Shown here one piece after another: positions 1 to 7,891 of a stretch of 32,219 nucleotides of DNA (position 1 is its first letter; each line of letters opens with the position of its first letter). The stretch spans positions 1-32,219 of the forward strand of contig JAAETM010000047.1 of assembly GCA_024228395.1 (NCBI GenBank), in the 5' to 3' direction. Both the position numbers and the translations under genes were made by a program. This stretch comes from a bacterium (GTDB lineage: Bacteria; Planctomycetota; UBA1135; GCA-002686595). Below the pieces are notes generated by a model, which was not told the DNA's origin, made no database searches, and saw nothing but the letters and a program-made list of their open reading frames with translations.

Positions 1-32
1 ACAAGGCCCGTCGGGCCGGAGGTGCCCTGTGA
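1..32 (+). CDS. C-terminal end of an upstream gene, possibly cytochrome c oxidase subunit I (partial)
   Basis: The frame that starts at base 3 reads K-A-R-R-A-G-G-A-L and stops with TGA at 30-32. That stop overlaps the GTG start of the next gene as GTGA, a common form of translational coupling. In caa3-type oxidase operons the gene before subunit III is usually subunit I, so this is probably its end, but nine residues cannot prove it. A small inverted repeat (GGCCC, 5-9; GGGCC, 13-17) lies in the same stretch. An alternative frame stays open to a TGA at 46-48. Confidence 0.4.
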   Translation, partial: KARRAGGAL

Positions 33-679
33 GTTCTACGCACGATGAGCACGCGCCGTTCCTAGCGCACCACTTTGAAGGCCACGACCACCAGTTTGAA
101 ACTGGCAAGTTCGGAATCTGGGTCTTCCTGTTCACCGAAATCCTGTTCTTCAGCGGACTGTTCGTGATTTACACGGTCTACCGCGCGATGAACCCGGAGG
201 TCTTCCAGGGTGCTGCCCAGTACCTGGACACGACCATGGGGGCGATCAACACCTGCGTGCTGATCTTCTCGAGTCTGACGGCTGCCTGGGCTGTGCGTTG
301 TGCGCAGCTCGGTCAGAAGCAGGGCTTGATCATCAACCTGAGCCTGACCCTGCTTTGCGCTTGCGCGTTCATGGTCATCAAGTACATCGAGTACTCAGCC
401 AAGTTCGAACATGGCCTGTTGCCCGGCAAGTGGTTCCAAGAGGCCGCGGGTCGCCCCGACGAGCTCAAGACCTTCTTCGGCATCTACTTTGCGATGACCG
501 GCCTGCACGGCATTCACGTGCTCTGCGGCATGGGCGTCTTCGTTTGGTTGCTCAAGCGCGCCATACGGGGGGATTTCACCCCCAGTTACTACGGCCCGAT
601 CGACTTCGCGGCCCTGTACTGGCACCTGGTGGACCTGATCTGGATCTTCCTGTTCCCGCTCCTGTACCTGATCAACTGA
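29..679 (+). CDS. coxC: Cytochrome c oxidase subunit III
   Basis: Integral-membrane subunit of a heme-copper terminal oxidase. It carries no redox centre and supports subunit I in proton-coupled oxygen reduction. The 216-residue protein has about five membrane segments (near 28-50, 68-90, 100-120, 148-176, 194-214), the short bacterial form of the family. Family motifs are visible: FLFTEILFFSGLF (33-45), KYIEY (118-122), MTGLHGIHVLCG (156-167) and YWHLVDLIW (197-205). The GTG start at 29 is chosen because GGAGG lies about seven bases upstream and the codon overlaps the previous stop as GTGA. The subunit IV gene follows after 38 bases, so the two are very probably cotranscribed. Confidence 0.95.
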   Translation: MSSTHDEHAPFLAHHFEGHDHQFETGKFGIWVFLFTEILFFSGLFVIYTVYRAMNPEVFQGAAQYLDTTMGAINTCVLIFSSLTAAWAVRCAQLGQKQGLIINLSLTLLCACAFMVIKYIEYSAKFEHGLLPGKWFQEAAGRPDELKTFFGIYFAMTGLHGIHVLCGMGVFVWLLKRAIRGDFTPSYYGPIDFAALYWHLVDLIWIFLFPLLYLIN

Positions 680-717
680 GCCCGGCTCCCTAGTCCTTTC
701 ACCCAAGAAGAAGAATC

Positions 718-1161
718 ATGTCTAGCGAAACTCAATCACACGACGCCGAAGCGCATCATCCCCACGTTCTGCCGATCCCAATGTTGCTGGGTGTGTGGGG
801 TGCCCTGATGGTATTGACCGGGCTCACCGTCGCCGTTTCCACCAGGGATCTCGGTTCGATGGACCTGCCCGTGGCCATGGCTATCGCCGCGGTGAAAGCC
901 ACCCTGGTTGCTCTCATCTTCATGCACCTGCTCTGGGACAAGGCCTATCACTCCTTCCTGGTGGTGGCGGCCCTTCTGATGACGGGTGCATTCATCGGTG
1001 GAGTCCTGTTTGACAGGGTTCAGTACCAGGACACGATCGACCAGCTCGAGCGCGATCATCCCACGCCCCGTCGCCACGAGCAAAAGACGGTCAACCATGG
1101 GGATGTGGAACACGCTGACGAAGGCGCTGCGCAAGACAACAACGGAGCCAGCGACCACTGA
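718..1161 (+). CDS. Cytochrome c oxidase subunit IV (prokaryotic type)
   Basis: Small accessory subunit of the terminal oxidase, in the inner membrane. The 147-residue protein has three membrane segments (about 21-41, 50-73, 78-98). The middle one carries the family hallmark, lysine followed by a hydrophobic stretch ending in FMHLLW (VKATLVALIFMHLLW, 59-73). A purine-rich AAGAAGAAG stands just before the ATG. The tail after residue 100 is hydrophilic, rich in His, Asp and Glu, and longer than in many homologues. The N terminus is also His-rich. The stop TGA overlaps the ATG of the next gene by one base (TGATG), indicating translational coupling. Confidence 0.9.
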   Translation: MSSETQSHDAEAHHPHVLPIPMLLGVWGALMVLTGLTVAVSTRDLGSMDLPVAMAIAAVKATLVALIFMHLLWDKAYHSFLVVAALLMTGAFIGGVLFDRVQYQDTIDQLERDHPTPRRHEQKTVNHGDVEHADEGAAQDNNGASDH

Positions 1162-1760
1162 TGTGGTTTGAATTCGCTTCGGGCACGCCGGGCCGTGATG
1201 GCGCGTCGGGTTCCGAAGATGACGGGGAGACCCGCGACCCTTCGGGCGCGGGTCTCCCCGTCCTTTTGGGGGTGCTGTCGGTGCTGTTTGGGCTGGCCCT
1301 CTTCGGCTATGTGGGGGTGCGATCCGAGGCGGATGTGTGGGGCTCCATATGGACCCCTGCGGGCGTTGCGTTGGTGGCGGGTGCGACATTGGCTTTGATC
1401 TTTGCCCAGCGGGCTTTTGCGTATGCGGCTCGTTATGCGGCCCAGGGGCGCGATGTGAGACCCTGGCTGGTGGCGGGGGTCGTTGGGGCGCTTTTGTACG
1501 GGGCAGCTCAGACGGTGCATTGGAGGCTGCTGGAGCCGGGTTTGGAGCAGGGCTTGCGGGTTGAGGTCGTGTCGTTCACTTTGCTGACGAGTTTGCACGC
1601 GGTGTTTTGTGTGGGGGGGTGTATCGCGACGGCGTTGATGGGCTGGCGTCAGGCTGTGGTGGGCCCTGGGGCCTGTGCTCGGGGGCTTGGCAAGCTCAGG
1701 CGCTATTGGACTTTCCTGTTGTGGGTTTGGCCACTGTTGGTTTTGGTCTTGGTCGTGTGA
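1161..1760 (+). CDS. Divergent cytochrome c oxidase subunit III-like membrane protein
   Basis: A 199-residue protein with about five membrane segments (near 32-52, 65-90, 103-120, 136-161, 182-199). Its layout follows subunit III: LLTSLHAVFCVGG (141-153) corresponds to the LTGLHGIHVLCG region, RYWTFLLWVW (181-190) to YWHLVDLIW, and QTVHW (117-121) to the QxxEW motif, with His in place of Glu. I therefore read it as a degenerate subunit III paralogue or assembly partner. The ATG at 1161 overlaps the previous stop. However, codons 21-34 lie in a strong hairpin (1221-1262), so a downstream GTG at 1272 or 1281 is a possible alternative start. Residues 1-31 are hydrophilic and look unlike the rest. 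Confidence 0.65.
   Translation: MWFEFASGTPGRDGASGSEDDGETRDPSGAGLPVLLGVLSVLFGLALFGYVGVRSEADVWGSIWTPAGVALVAGATLALIFAQRAFAYAARYAAQGRDVRPWLVAGVVGALLYGAAQTVHWRLLEPGLEQGLRVEVVSFTLLTSLHAVFCVGGCIATALMGWRQAVVGPGACARGLGKLRRYWTFLLWVWPLLVLVLVV
1221..1262 (+). terminator. Strong GC-rich hairpin, terminator- or attenuator-like
   Basis: GACGGGGAGACCCGCG (1221-1236) is the exact reverse complement of CGCGGGTCTCCCCGTC (1247-1262). The ten bases between can add CCC/GGG around a TTC loop, leaving one bulged A, for about 19 base pairs. It is followed by C and four T (1263-1267). It lies 60 bases after the subunit IV stop but inside the next reading frame. The short T run makes efficient termination uncertain. 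Partial read-through or a translation block would both fit. Confidence 0.7.
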
Positions 1761-1924
1761 CGCCGGGCCGTGGGAGGGGCTGGGTCGCCGTGGGGCGGGA
1801 ATCCCAACCACTGAACAGAAATCAAGCCCCCAAACTCCCCCGGCTACCCGAAAACGCAGCCCTGGGGTACGCTGAACGTGTCGGGACAACCCCGGCTCAC
1901 CCCTTTCACAACCTGGAGGTCACC

Positions 1925-2797
1925 ATGCGAATCTTGGCTGGTATCGATGCATTCCCCGAATCTGAAAATACGTTCCGGGCGGCGGTCGGGATTTCCTCGG
2001 CCTTGGATGCCACACCCTCTTTTGTGCACGCCGTGCCCATGGCCCGGCATTCCGCCTATGAGATGCTCGACTCAGGAGACTCCCGGCAGGGGGCCCTAGG
2101 AAAGATTGAGGGGGAGATCGCTCGGCGCCTGGGTGGTTGGTGTGAAGGATCCGACATGCAAGCCTCCCAGGTGGACCTTGTAGTCCATGACGGCCGTCCT
2201 GCGCAAACGATCCTGGAGCATGCGAGCAAGATGGAGGCCGATATGCTCCTCATTGGTCAGCATCGTCGCCACGGGGTCTTCGACTTTGGCAACACCATGC
2301 GCCAGGTATTCGCCGCCAGTGAACTACCGATTTGGATGCAGGTGGGCAAATGGGCGCCCCCGGAAACGATCCTGGCCCCGGTGGACCTTTCACCAACATC
2401 GGAGCAGGTTCTGACCCATGCCCGTGATCTGGCCAAGGCGTTTGGCGCCAAGTTGAAGGTGCTGCACTGCTGCTCCACGCCATTCTTTGCGACCACCTAT
2501 TCGGGAGCACCGCCCGCGGTCATGCCCAACTACGTGGTGAACAACATCCAAGAGGAGGACAAGCGGGAGTTTGAGACCCTGTTGAGCACCTTTGATTGGC
2601 AGGGCGTCGAGCACGAGAGCCGGTTTGTCGATGCGGATGCGGTCGAGTTCATCAAGGAGGCCACAGCCGATGTGGACTTGCTTGTGATGGGGCAGCATGG
2701 GCACGGGTGGATCGCTTCGACGGTCTTGGGCAGTACGGCCTATGCGGTGCTCAAGCATGCGAAGTGCCCGGTCCTTGCGCTTCGGCAGATGAAGTAG
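1925..2797 (+). CDS. Universal stress protein with two UspA domains
   Basis: Cytoplasmic UspA-family protein of 290 residues, tandem type, with domains at about 1-142 and 146-290. The second domain ends with the ATP-binding signature GQHGHGWIASTVLGST (256-271), which fits G-x2-G-x9-G-S, followed by the usual hydrophobic strand with CPVLAL. The first domain keeps the fold pattern but has GQHRRHGVFDFGN in place of that signature, so it probably does not bind ATP. The reading frame is open further upstream, but the ATG at 1925 has a CTGGAGG site in front and begins with MRILAGID, a normal UspA first strand. The gene stands alone. The 164-base gap upstream shows no promoter I would name. UspA proteins are generally linked to stress or energy limitation; no specific role can be read here. 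Confidence 0.88.
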   Translation: MRILAGIDAFPESENTFRAAVGISSALDATPSFVHAVPMARHSAYEMLDSGDSRQGALGKIEGEIARRLGGWCEGSDMQASQVDLVVHDGRPAQTILEHASKMEADMLLIGQHRRHGVFDFGNTMRQVFAASELPIWMQVGKWAPPETILAPVDLSPTSEQVLTHARDLAKAFGAKLKVLHCCSTPFFATTYSGAPPAVMPNYVVNNIQEEDKREFETLLSTFDWQGVEHESRFVDADAVEFIKEATADVDLLVMGQHGHGWIASTVLGSTAYAVLKHAKCPVLALRQMK

Positions 2798-2960
2798 GTG
2801 AAGGTAGTGGTGCGGGGTTTTCTCGCACTGCTTTCCTTGGAGCCTATCGTGGATTGTTGTGAGGGCTAGGAGCGTGCGGATGGGCTCGCAGGAGGTTAGA
2901 AGCTTTCTCCGCACCCGTTCCCCTGTCCGCCCCATCCCCCGCAGCGCAACCACCCACCCC
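2798..2960. other. Convergent intergenic region with inverted repeats
   Basis: This 163-base gap separates two genes that end towards each other. It contains GTGCG/CGCAC (2810-2814 and 2824-2828), just after the stress-protein stop, and GTGCGGA/TCCGCAC (2874-2880 and 2908-2914). Neither is followed by a clear T run, so they are at most weak terminators. Confidence 0.35.
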
Positions 2961-3701
2961 TCATTCGCCACCAAAAGCGGGAAGCGGGATCTGGTACTCC
3001 GACCTCAAAATCTCTGCCAACTCCACAAAGTTCGCAACCGTATGCGTCGCCTGGATGTCCGTCTTCTTCGTGCGACTAGCCCGCGTGCACCACACCGTTT
3101 TCATGCCCAATCCATTGGGCGGCGCAATGTCATTGGTGGGGTTGTCTCCCACGTACATCACCTGTCCCGGGTCGTTCAATCCCATGTTGGAAAGGGCCGT
3201 TTGGTAGAGCTTGGGGTTGGGTTTGTTGATGCCCACCGAATCCGAGATGAAAACTGAGTCCGGCGTGATGAGCAAGGGCACCAACCCCAACCGAATCATT
3301 TTTTCAGTTTGTTTGGCCGTCCACCCGTGAGTGATGACACCGATACGGATTCCGCAGGACTTGAGACCCACGAGCAGGGGGGTCACATCGTCGAAGAGCT
3401 TGAGCCCCTTAAACTTGGTGTCGTGATAAGCGACGACCCCCGCATTGACGATCATGGCCCTGCGTGCCGGGTGCAGGGAGCGTCCCGAGAGACGGATCAC
3501 CAGCTTGTCGTAGTGCCGCCCGTAATTGGAGCTGAACTCCGAGATGACTTCCCTCAGCTCGGCGTGGGCCTCTTCTTCACTGGCTTGCAGGCCGTACTTG
3601 ATCATGGCGTGTACGGCATTGGCACGGGCCTTGTTTGCGAACTCAGTGGTTGAAAATAGCGTGTCGTCGATATCGAACAGGACTGCTTGGAGGCAAGGCA
3701 T
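2961..3701 (-). CDS. HAD-superfamily hydrolase, subfamily IA
   Basis: Probable cytoplasmic phosphatase of the haloacid dehalogenase superfamily, 246 residues. All four motifs are present: DIDDTL with nucleophile Asp10 and acid/base Asp12, Thr124 in VITHG, Lys160 in GINKPNPKLY, and GDNPTND with Asp186 and Asp191 for magnesium. An alpha-helical cap lies between motifs I and II (about 15-95), as in subfamily I. The N terminus (FDIDDTLFSTTEFANKAR) resembles the TIGR02253-type group. The substrate cannot be read from sequence. The gene is monocistronic, convergent with the stress-protein gene and separated from the secretin block by a terminator at 3809-3845. Motif III has Lys in the usual setting, so activity is expected. 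Confidence 0.88.
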   Translation of the reverse strand: MPCLQAVLFDIDDTLFSTTEFANKARANAVHAMIKYGLQASEEEAHAELREVISEFSSNYGRHYDKLVIRLSGRSLHPARRAMIVNAGVVAYHDTKFKGLKLFDDVTPLLVGLKSCGIRIGVITHGWTAKQTEKMIRLGLVPLLITPDSVFISDSVGINKPNPKLYQTALSNMGLNDPGQVMYVGDNPTNDIAPPNGLGMKTVWCTRASRTKKTDIQATHTVANFVELAEILRSEYQIPLPAFGGE

Positions 3702-3808
3702 GGCGTGGGGGAAAGGGGTGGGGTGTTCTTCTGTCCCAGAGTAGCCTAGTGGGGGGGGCGGGACACGGAAAAGGGGTCCGCCTTCCCCCTGAAACCCCGG
3801 AAGTGCAC

Positions 3809-3845
3809 AAAAAAGGGGCCGACCCCTGTATGGGGCCGGCCCTTT
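3809..3845 (-). terminator. Rho-independent terminator of the secretin block
   Basis: Read on the minus strand, AAAGGGCCGGCCCC pairs with GGGGTCGGCCCCTTT (one bulge and one mismatch) around a short ATACA loop, followed by six T (plus-strand A run 3809-3814). It lies about 40 bases after the stop of the last gene of the minus-strand block, where a terminator is expected. The A-rich and T-rich ends could also let it act weakly on the other strand. Confidence 0.8.
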
Positions 3846-3883
3846 AAGCCTCCCGGATCGGATCCGGGCGTTAGGTTGGCGAC

Positions 3884-6511
3884 CTAGTTGTCGAGGCGCT
3901 CGAGCTTCTGAGCTTCCTCGTGAACATCGGTGATGTGGGCGCGGATCAGGATCATCAAACTCTCACGCTCATCGTTGTAACCTTCGCTCTTGAAGAGGAA
4001 GCCCAGGATCGGAACGCGGGCAATCCACGGGACCTCGGCGCGACGCTCAACGTTGCGGATGGTGGACAATCCACCGAGCAGCACGGAGCCGCCGTCGGGA
4101 AGGGTGGCCGATGTATTGATTGTCTGCACTTCCAACTCGGGCAACTGGAACTCGACGGGTGAGGTGTTGCCACCGAGGGTGGTGGAGAAGGTGCGCATGT
4201 TGACGACCGTCGCGATCGTGGGCTGCACTTCCAGCTTCAGGTACTTGCGGTCGTGCTGAATAGTGGGGCGCACGTCCAATGCGATGCCTTCGTGGAGAAC
4301 GTTGATCTCCGGGTCGGCGACGGCTTGGAACTGGGCAACCTCAACACTGAAGTCCTGGATGAATGCACGCTGGTTGACCACGGCCACGTAGGCGCGGGAC
4401 GTGTTGTGCACGCTCAGCATTTGGTTGTTGATGATCTCGTAGCGGTTCGACTTTTCGACGGCGCGCAGGATCGTGGAGACCTCGGAGTCGTTGAAGAAGT
4501 TCCACTGGAAGGTCATGCCACCGATGGTGGAGAGGCTCTCGCCCAGGGCGGTTCCGAAGAAGTTGCCGGTACGGGCGGCGAAGGAGCCGTCCTGACCATC
4601 GTCGAAGAAGAAGCCGGCACTGGGGGCACCAGCGGCGTCGGAACCGGTGGAGCCGGTGCCGCCGTTGTCCAAACCACGGGAGGCTTGGTCTTCAAGGCCG
4701 TTGGTCAAGTCCTCAAGGGAGCGGCCGTCCAATCCGCGGAAGTCGTTGCCGATCTCCTGGATGAAGCTTTCGCCCACGGTCATGAACTTGGACTCGATGG
4801 TGACAAGCGTGGAGTTCAAGCGGCGCAGGTCTTCAAGGAAGGCACGGATCGCTTGCTGAACTGCCAAGGTGTGGGAGACCACGATGAAGCCTTCGCCGCT
4901 CTCGATGCTAACACCGTCGTCGGACCAGGTTTCGGGGGCCACGTTCTCTTGGATGAGGGTCGAGAGGTTCTCGATCTCGATCACGCGACGGGCTTCCAAC
5001 GTACCACCGAAGGGACCGCCACCGTCTTCGTCAGCGTCGAGCTCGTCGTAGAGGCGGATCTTGTCGATGCGCGGGCCGGTGAAGTCGGTGAGGCCGACAA
5101 CCAAGCTCTGGACGTCGTGGTTGTGCACGCTCAGCTTGCCGCGAGCCTTCTCGCGGGTCGTGATCATGATGGTCTCGTGACGCACGGTCCAGGTCACTTC
5201 TTCGCCAGCTTCGGTGGCTAGGAAGTCCAGGGCTTGACGCACGGTGATGCGGTTGGGGAAGTCCAGGGTGAACGTGATGCCAGCGCTTGCAACGGCGTCT
5301 TCGGCTGCGGGGTCCACGACCATCGGAAGGTCGGAGAAGGAGCGCAGGATGTCGACCAGGTGGCCCAGACTGTCCTCGTCTTCGATGCCCGGGAGGGTCA
5401 CGAAGGTGGACTGCATACGCTCTCGAAGCTCTTGCTCGGCGGGGTCGACGGAACGGGCCAGGTCCTGACCGCGGCGGCCCTTGCGGCGCTCGGTCATCTC
5501 GCGCCAGTCGTCCACGTCGGGGAGAGTAACGATGTCGGTGCGGGGGATCTCAAGCTCGCGCAGGTACTGCTTCCAGCGGGCGAACTCGTCGCGGCGTTCT
5601 TCGATGTAGCGGCGGTTGAGCTGCTTGCGGCCAGCTTGGAATGCAGCGGATTTGATCTCCAAGGCTCTCTCGTTGCGGGGCGCGCGACGCAGGGCCAGGT
5701 CAGCGTAGCTGATGGCACTCTCGTAGTCGCGAGCGTCAAAGGCCTCGATGGCATCGACGATCATGGTGTTGACCCGTGCCGTCCGGCGCCGGGCTTCACC
5801 AAGTTCGGCGGCGCGCAGCTCGTTGAAGGCCTCCTGCTCCGATTGCAAGCGAATGCGTTCGCTAGCTTGGGTGCGCTCATCCTTGGCGCGTTGCAAAAGC
5901 TCGGAAGCGTCGCTGTCAAGGCCGTCCCAGTCCAGGGCGTAGGGCGCCACGCGGATCGAAGAGACCGCCAGGGTCAGTTCGGCAACCGCGGTGTTGTAGT
6001 CCTTGCGGCTGAGCGCCAACTGACCCTTGTTGTAGAAGTCCCTTGCTCGGCCTTGAAGCTGTTGCACGCGCAATTTGTGCTGATCTTCCATGGCCTCGCC
6101 GAGGGTCCTCTGTCCGCTCGGAACATGACCCATGAGTCCTTGGATTTCAGCGCTGAGGGACTGTGCCTCCAGGTTGCTGTCATCCAGGGACAGGGCTGCT
6201 TCCAGATCGGAAAGGGCCAGTTCCAGTTGCCCATTCTTGAAATGGGTTTGCGCGTTGAAAACGTGCGTCTGGACCATCATGCGAGTGGCTTGCTGGCGCA
6301 GCGTTAGCTGCTCCGCGACCCTGTCGATAGCGTCCTGCCCCTGGGGGAGGGGCATACTGGCTTCGACCACGGCCCCATTGGAAAGGTCCGTAAGGTCCTC
6401 GCTTTGGGTGGTCTGAGCCTCGGATCCGCTTTGTGCCGTGGTGGACTCTCCGGAGGGAGCCGCGCAGGCGTAAAGCAGGGACGTAGTGATTGCGATTCCG
6501 ACGATCCTCAT
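3884..6511 (-). CDS. Lipidated TPR protein with C-terminal secretin domain (secretin A)
   Basis: An 875-residue envelope protein. The first residues form a lipoprotein signal ending SLLYAC, lipidated at Cys16. Residues about 70-300 are helical TPR-like repeats (for example FKNGQLELALSDLEAAL and RDYESAISYADLALRRAP). Residues about 410-480 look like an STN/N0-type secretin domain and about 510-575 like an N1/N3-type domain. The C-terminal part (about 690-865) is a secretin core, with LPDGGSVLLGGL (804-815) and the hallmark VPILGFLF (833-840), then a beta strand LMILIRAHI. Gly/Ser/Asp-rich linkers lie near 605-645. Secretins form multimeric outer-membrane pores. The gene is last in the block, 336 bases after exbD2, and may have its own promoter or leader. 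Secretin B (13450-16068) is a paralogue with the same order of parts. Confidence 0.85.
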   Translation of the reverse strand: MRIVGIAITTSLLYACAAPSGESTTAQSGSEAQTTQSEDLTDLSNGAVVEASMPLPQGQDAIDRVAEQLTLRQQATRMMVQTHVFNAQTHFKNGQLELALSDLEAALSLDDSNLEAQSLSAEIQGLMGHVPSGQRTLGEAMEDQHKLRVQQLQGRARDFYNKGQLALSRKDYNTAVAELTLAVSSIRVAPYALDWDGLDSDASELLQRAKDERTQASERIRLQSEQEAFNELRAAELGEARRRTARVNTMIVDAIEAFDARDYESAISYADLALRRAPRNERALEIKSAAFQAGRKQLNRRYIEERRDEFARWKQYLRELEIPRTDIVTLPDVDDWREMTERRKGRRGQDLARSVDPAEQELRERMQSTFVTLPGIEDEDSLGHLVDILRSFSDLPMVVDPAAEDAVASAGITFTLDFPNRITVRQALDFLATEAGEEVTWTVRHETIMITTREKARGKLSVHNHDVQSLVVGLTDFTGPRIDKIRLYDELDADEDGGGPFGGTLEARRVIEIENLSTLIQENVAPETWSDDGVSIESGEGFIVVSHTLAVQQAIRAFLEDLRRLNSTLVTIESKFMTVGESFIQEIGNDFRGLDGRSLEDLTNGLEDQASRGLDNGGTGSTGSDAAGAPSAGFFFDDGQDGSFAARTGNFFGTALGESLSTIGGMTFQWNFFNDSEVSTILRAVEKSNRYEIINNQMLSVHNTSRAYVAVVNQRAFIQDFSVEVAQFQAVADPEINVLHEGIALDVRPTIQHDRKYLKLEVQPTIATVVNMRTFSTTLGGNTSPVEFQLPELEVQTINTSATLPDGGSVLLGGLSTIRNVERRAEVPWIARVPILGFLFKSEGYNDERESLMILIRAHITDVHEEAQKLERLDN

Positions 6512-6847
6512 GCGGGTTCTTCTTTTCGAAGTGATATTCGAATTTGCGCTAGGGGGGGAAGCAAAGCACCCTCCTATCCTTATTGGATGGGGGATGGGTG
6601 CAGCCTGGAAGGGTGGGGGGATGAAGTGGAGCCAGGAGGCTCCGGTGTGCCCGAAGGCGGTGTGAAGATACCCGAGAAGGCCTCGATTCGCAAAAGGCTT
6701 GATTTGAAAACAAACCCTTTTGCTGCAGGCACTTAGGTGCCCTGGGGCCCAGCTGGGGCTTCGGGACAGGGCGGAGGAGCTAGTGCAGCCCCCGCCCCGT
6801 GGAAGATGGTGGTCCCGAAGGACCGGGTTCCTGCCTTGCGGCGGGAG
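6512..6847 (-). other. Long structured gap between exbD2 and secretin A
   Basis: No gene is supported in these 336 bases. Seen here: a GGTCC-TTCG-GGACC hairpin on the minus strand (6811-6824), just after the exbD2 stop; CCCAGCTGGG palindrome (6748-6757) inside GCCCTG/CAGGGC (6739-6744, 6767-6772); GCAAAAGG/CCTTTTGC (6690-6697, 6716-6723); a G7 run (6552-6558); and two TTCGAA sites 12 bases apart (6525-6530, 6537-6542), 14-31 bases before the secretin A start. The last pair could be an operator. I see no convincing -35/-10 pair. Confidence 0.5.
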
Positions 6848-7384
6848 TTACTTGATGTGCTTGGCGAAGGCTCCGCCGAAGGTGATATCCTTGAACTTCG
6901 CGGCTACGGCGGCGTCCAGCACGGGGATGACATCACCCATGATGGAGCCCGCGTAGGGCTGCAAAACCGCAGGTGCATCGTCGTCGCCACGGGCGATCTT
7001 GATCTTGCGAAGGCGGTCTTGCACATCCTTCAGGTCCGTGAACTTCTGGGTGCCGATCGTGTAGCTGAGCCTGCGGCCGTCAAACACGTAACGGGTCTTA
7101 AAGGTCGGGTCGTCGTAGGCGACGTACGGATCGGAGGGTTTGGCGCGCGGCTTGACCTTGCGACCTTCCACGGTCACGTGGATGTCGATCTGGACTTTTT
7201 CAACCGGGGGGGCGTCGGAGGTATTGACCCCCACGTCTTTGGGCAGGTAAGCGGTCAGCTTTCCCTCGAGCACTTTGAACTTCAAAGTACACATGAAGAA
7301 GATCAGCAGCAGGAAGGTGACGTCGATCATCGGCGTCATATCCATCTCGATTTTTTCGGCTTGAATGTCGGTGATAAGAGACAT
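6848..7384 (-). CDS. exbD: ExbD/TolR-type proton-channel subunit (second copy)
   Basis: Inner-membrane subunit of an ExbB-ExbD motor, 178 residues. It has one N-terminal membrane segment with the signature EMDMTPMIDVTFLLLIFFM, carrying the essential acidic residue Asp21, then a periplasmic domain from about 45. That domain is longer than usual (family about 135-150 residues) because of a charged stretch near 80-110 (PSDPYVAYDDPTFKTRY). The ATG at 7384 has AAGGA about eight bases upstream. The first ExbD ends only 24 bases before, so both come from one message. The two copies share the membrane segment almost exactly and differ in the periplasmic part, which suggests a mixed ExbD pair acting on different partners. 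Confidence 0.88.
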   Translation of the reverse strand: MSLITDIQAEKIEMDMTPMIDVTFLLLIFFMCTLKFKVLEGKLTAYLPKDVGVNTSDAPPVEKVQIDIHVTVEGRKVKPRAKPSDPYVAYDDPTFKTRYVFDGRRLSYTIGTQKFTDLKDVQDRLRKIKIARGDDDAPAVLQPYAGSIMGDVIPVLDAAVAAKFKDITFGGAFAKHIK

Positions 7385-7408
7385 GTTTGAATCCTTTGGG
7401 TCTTTGCC

Positions 7409-7891
7409 CTACTCGGGGTTCGGCATGCTTGCCGCCAACTGAATCTTCCAGATTTGAATACCCTTCTGGGCGCACTCTTGCATGACTTTTTGCACATGCC
7501 TGAAGAGCACCGAGCGGTCGCCACGGACCATCAGGTGCTCATTCGGCAAGCCGTCCGCAGCTTTATCCATGTTCTTCGCGATGATCGCTAGCTTGCGCTG
7601 CACATCCTCCATCGGGTTTGCTTTGCCTTCGTGCGTCTCCGGCGTGTACAAGACCTCCTTGCGCACAATGATGATACCCTGGTGGTTGATATTGAATATC
7701 GGGCGCTTCTCATCGGGGTCCGGCTTGTCTTCAACGGCGGAAAGAGCGACCGGGAGTTCCAAGTCCTCCAGATCCTGCTGGGTCAAGTCGGTGATGATCA
7801 TGAAGAAAATGATCAGGAGGAAAACGACGTCGATCATCGGCGTCATGTCCATTTCCATATCCGTCTCGGGATCGTGTTTGGCCAGGTTCAT
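7409..7891 (-). CDS. exbD: ExbD/TolR-type proton-channel subunit (first copy)
   Basis: Inner-membrane subunit of an ExbB-ExbD motor, 160 residues, close to family length. The membrane segment MEMDMTPMIDVVFLLIIFFM carries the proton-relay residue Asp21, at the same position as in the second copy. The periplasmic domain (about 45-160) includes LMVRGDRSVLFRHVQKVM, matching the usual ExbD pattern of a strand, then G/D-R and a helix. The gene lies between exbB and the second exbD. TonB and TolA, the usual partners of ExbD and TolR, are not encoded nearby. Confidence 0.9.
   Translation of the reverse strand: MNLAKHDPETDMEMDMTPMIDVVFLLIIFFMIITDLTQQDLEDLELPVALSAVEDKPDPDEKRPIFNINHQGIIIVRKEVLYTPETHEGKANPMEDVQRKLAIIAKNMDKAADGLPNEHLMVRGDRSVLFRHVQKVMQECAQKGIQIWKIQLAASMPNPE

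Noticed and set aside
1607-1924. Possible N-terminal extension of the universal stress protein
   Set aside because: The frame is open upstream, but the first UspA strand begins at 1925 after a good ribosome-binding site, and the extension overlaps the membrane protein gene.
4253-6307. Two long plus-strand open frames opposite secretin A (322 and 357 codons)
   Set aside because: They are mirror frames of a well-supported minus-strand gene in GC-rich DNA; their products are low-complexity Val/Gly/Asp-rich and lack any family motif.
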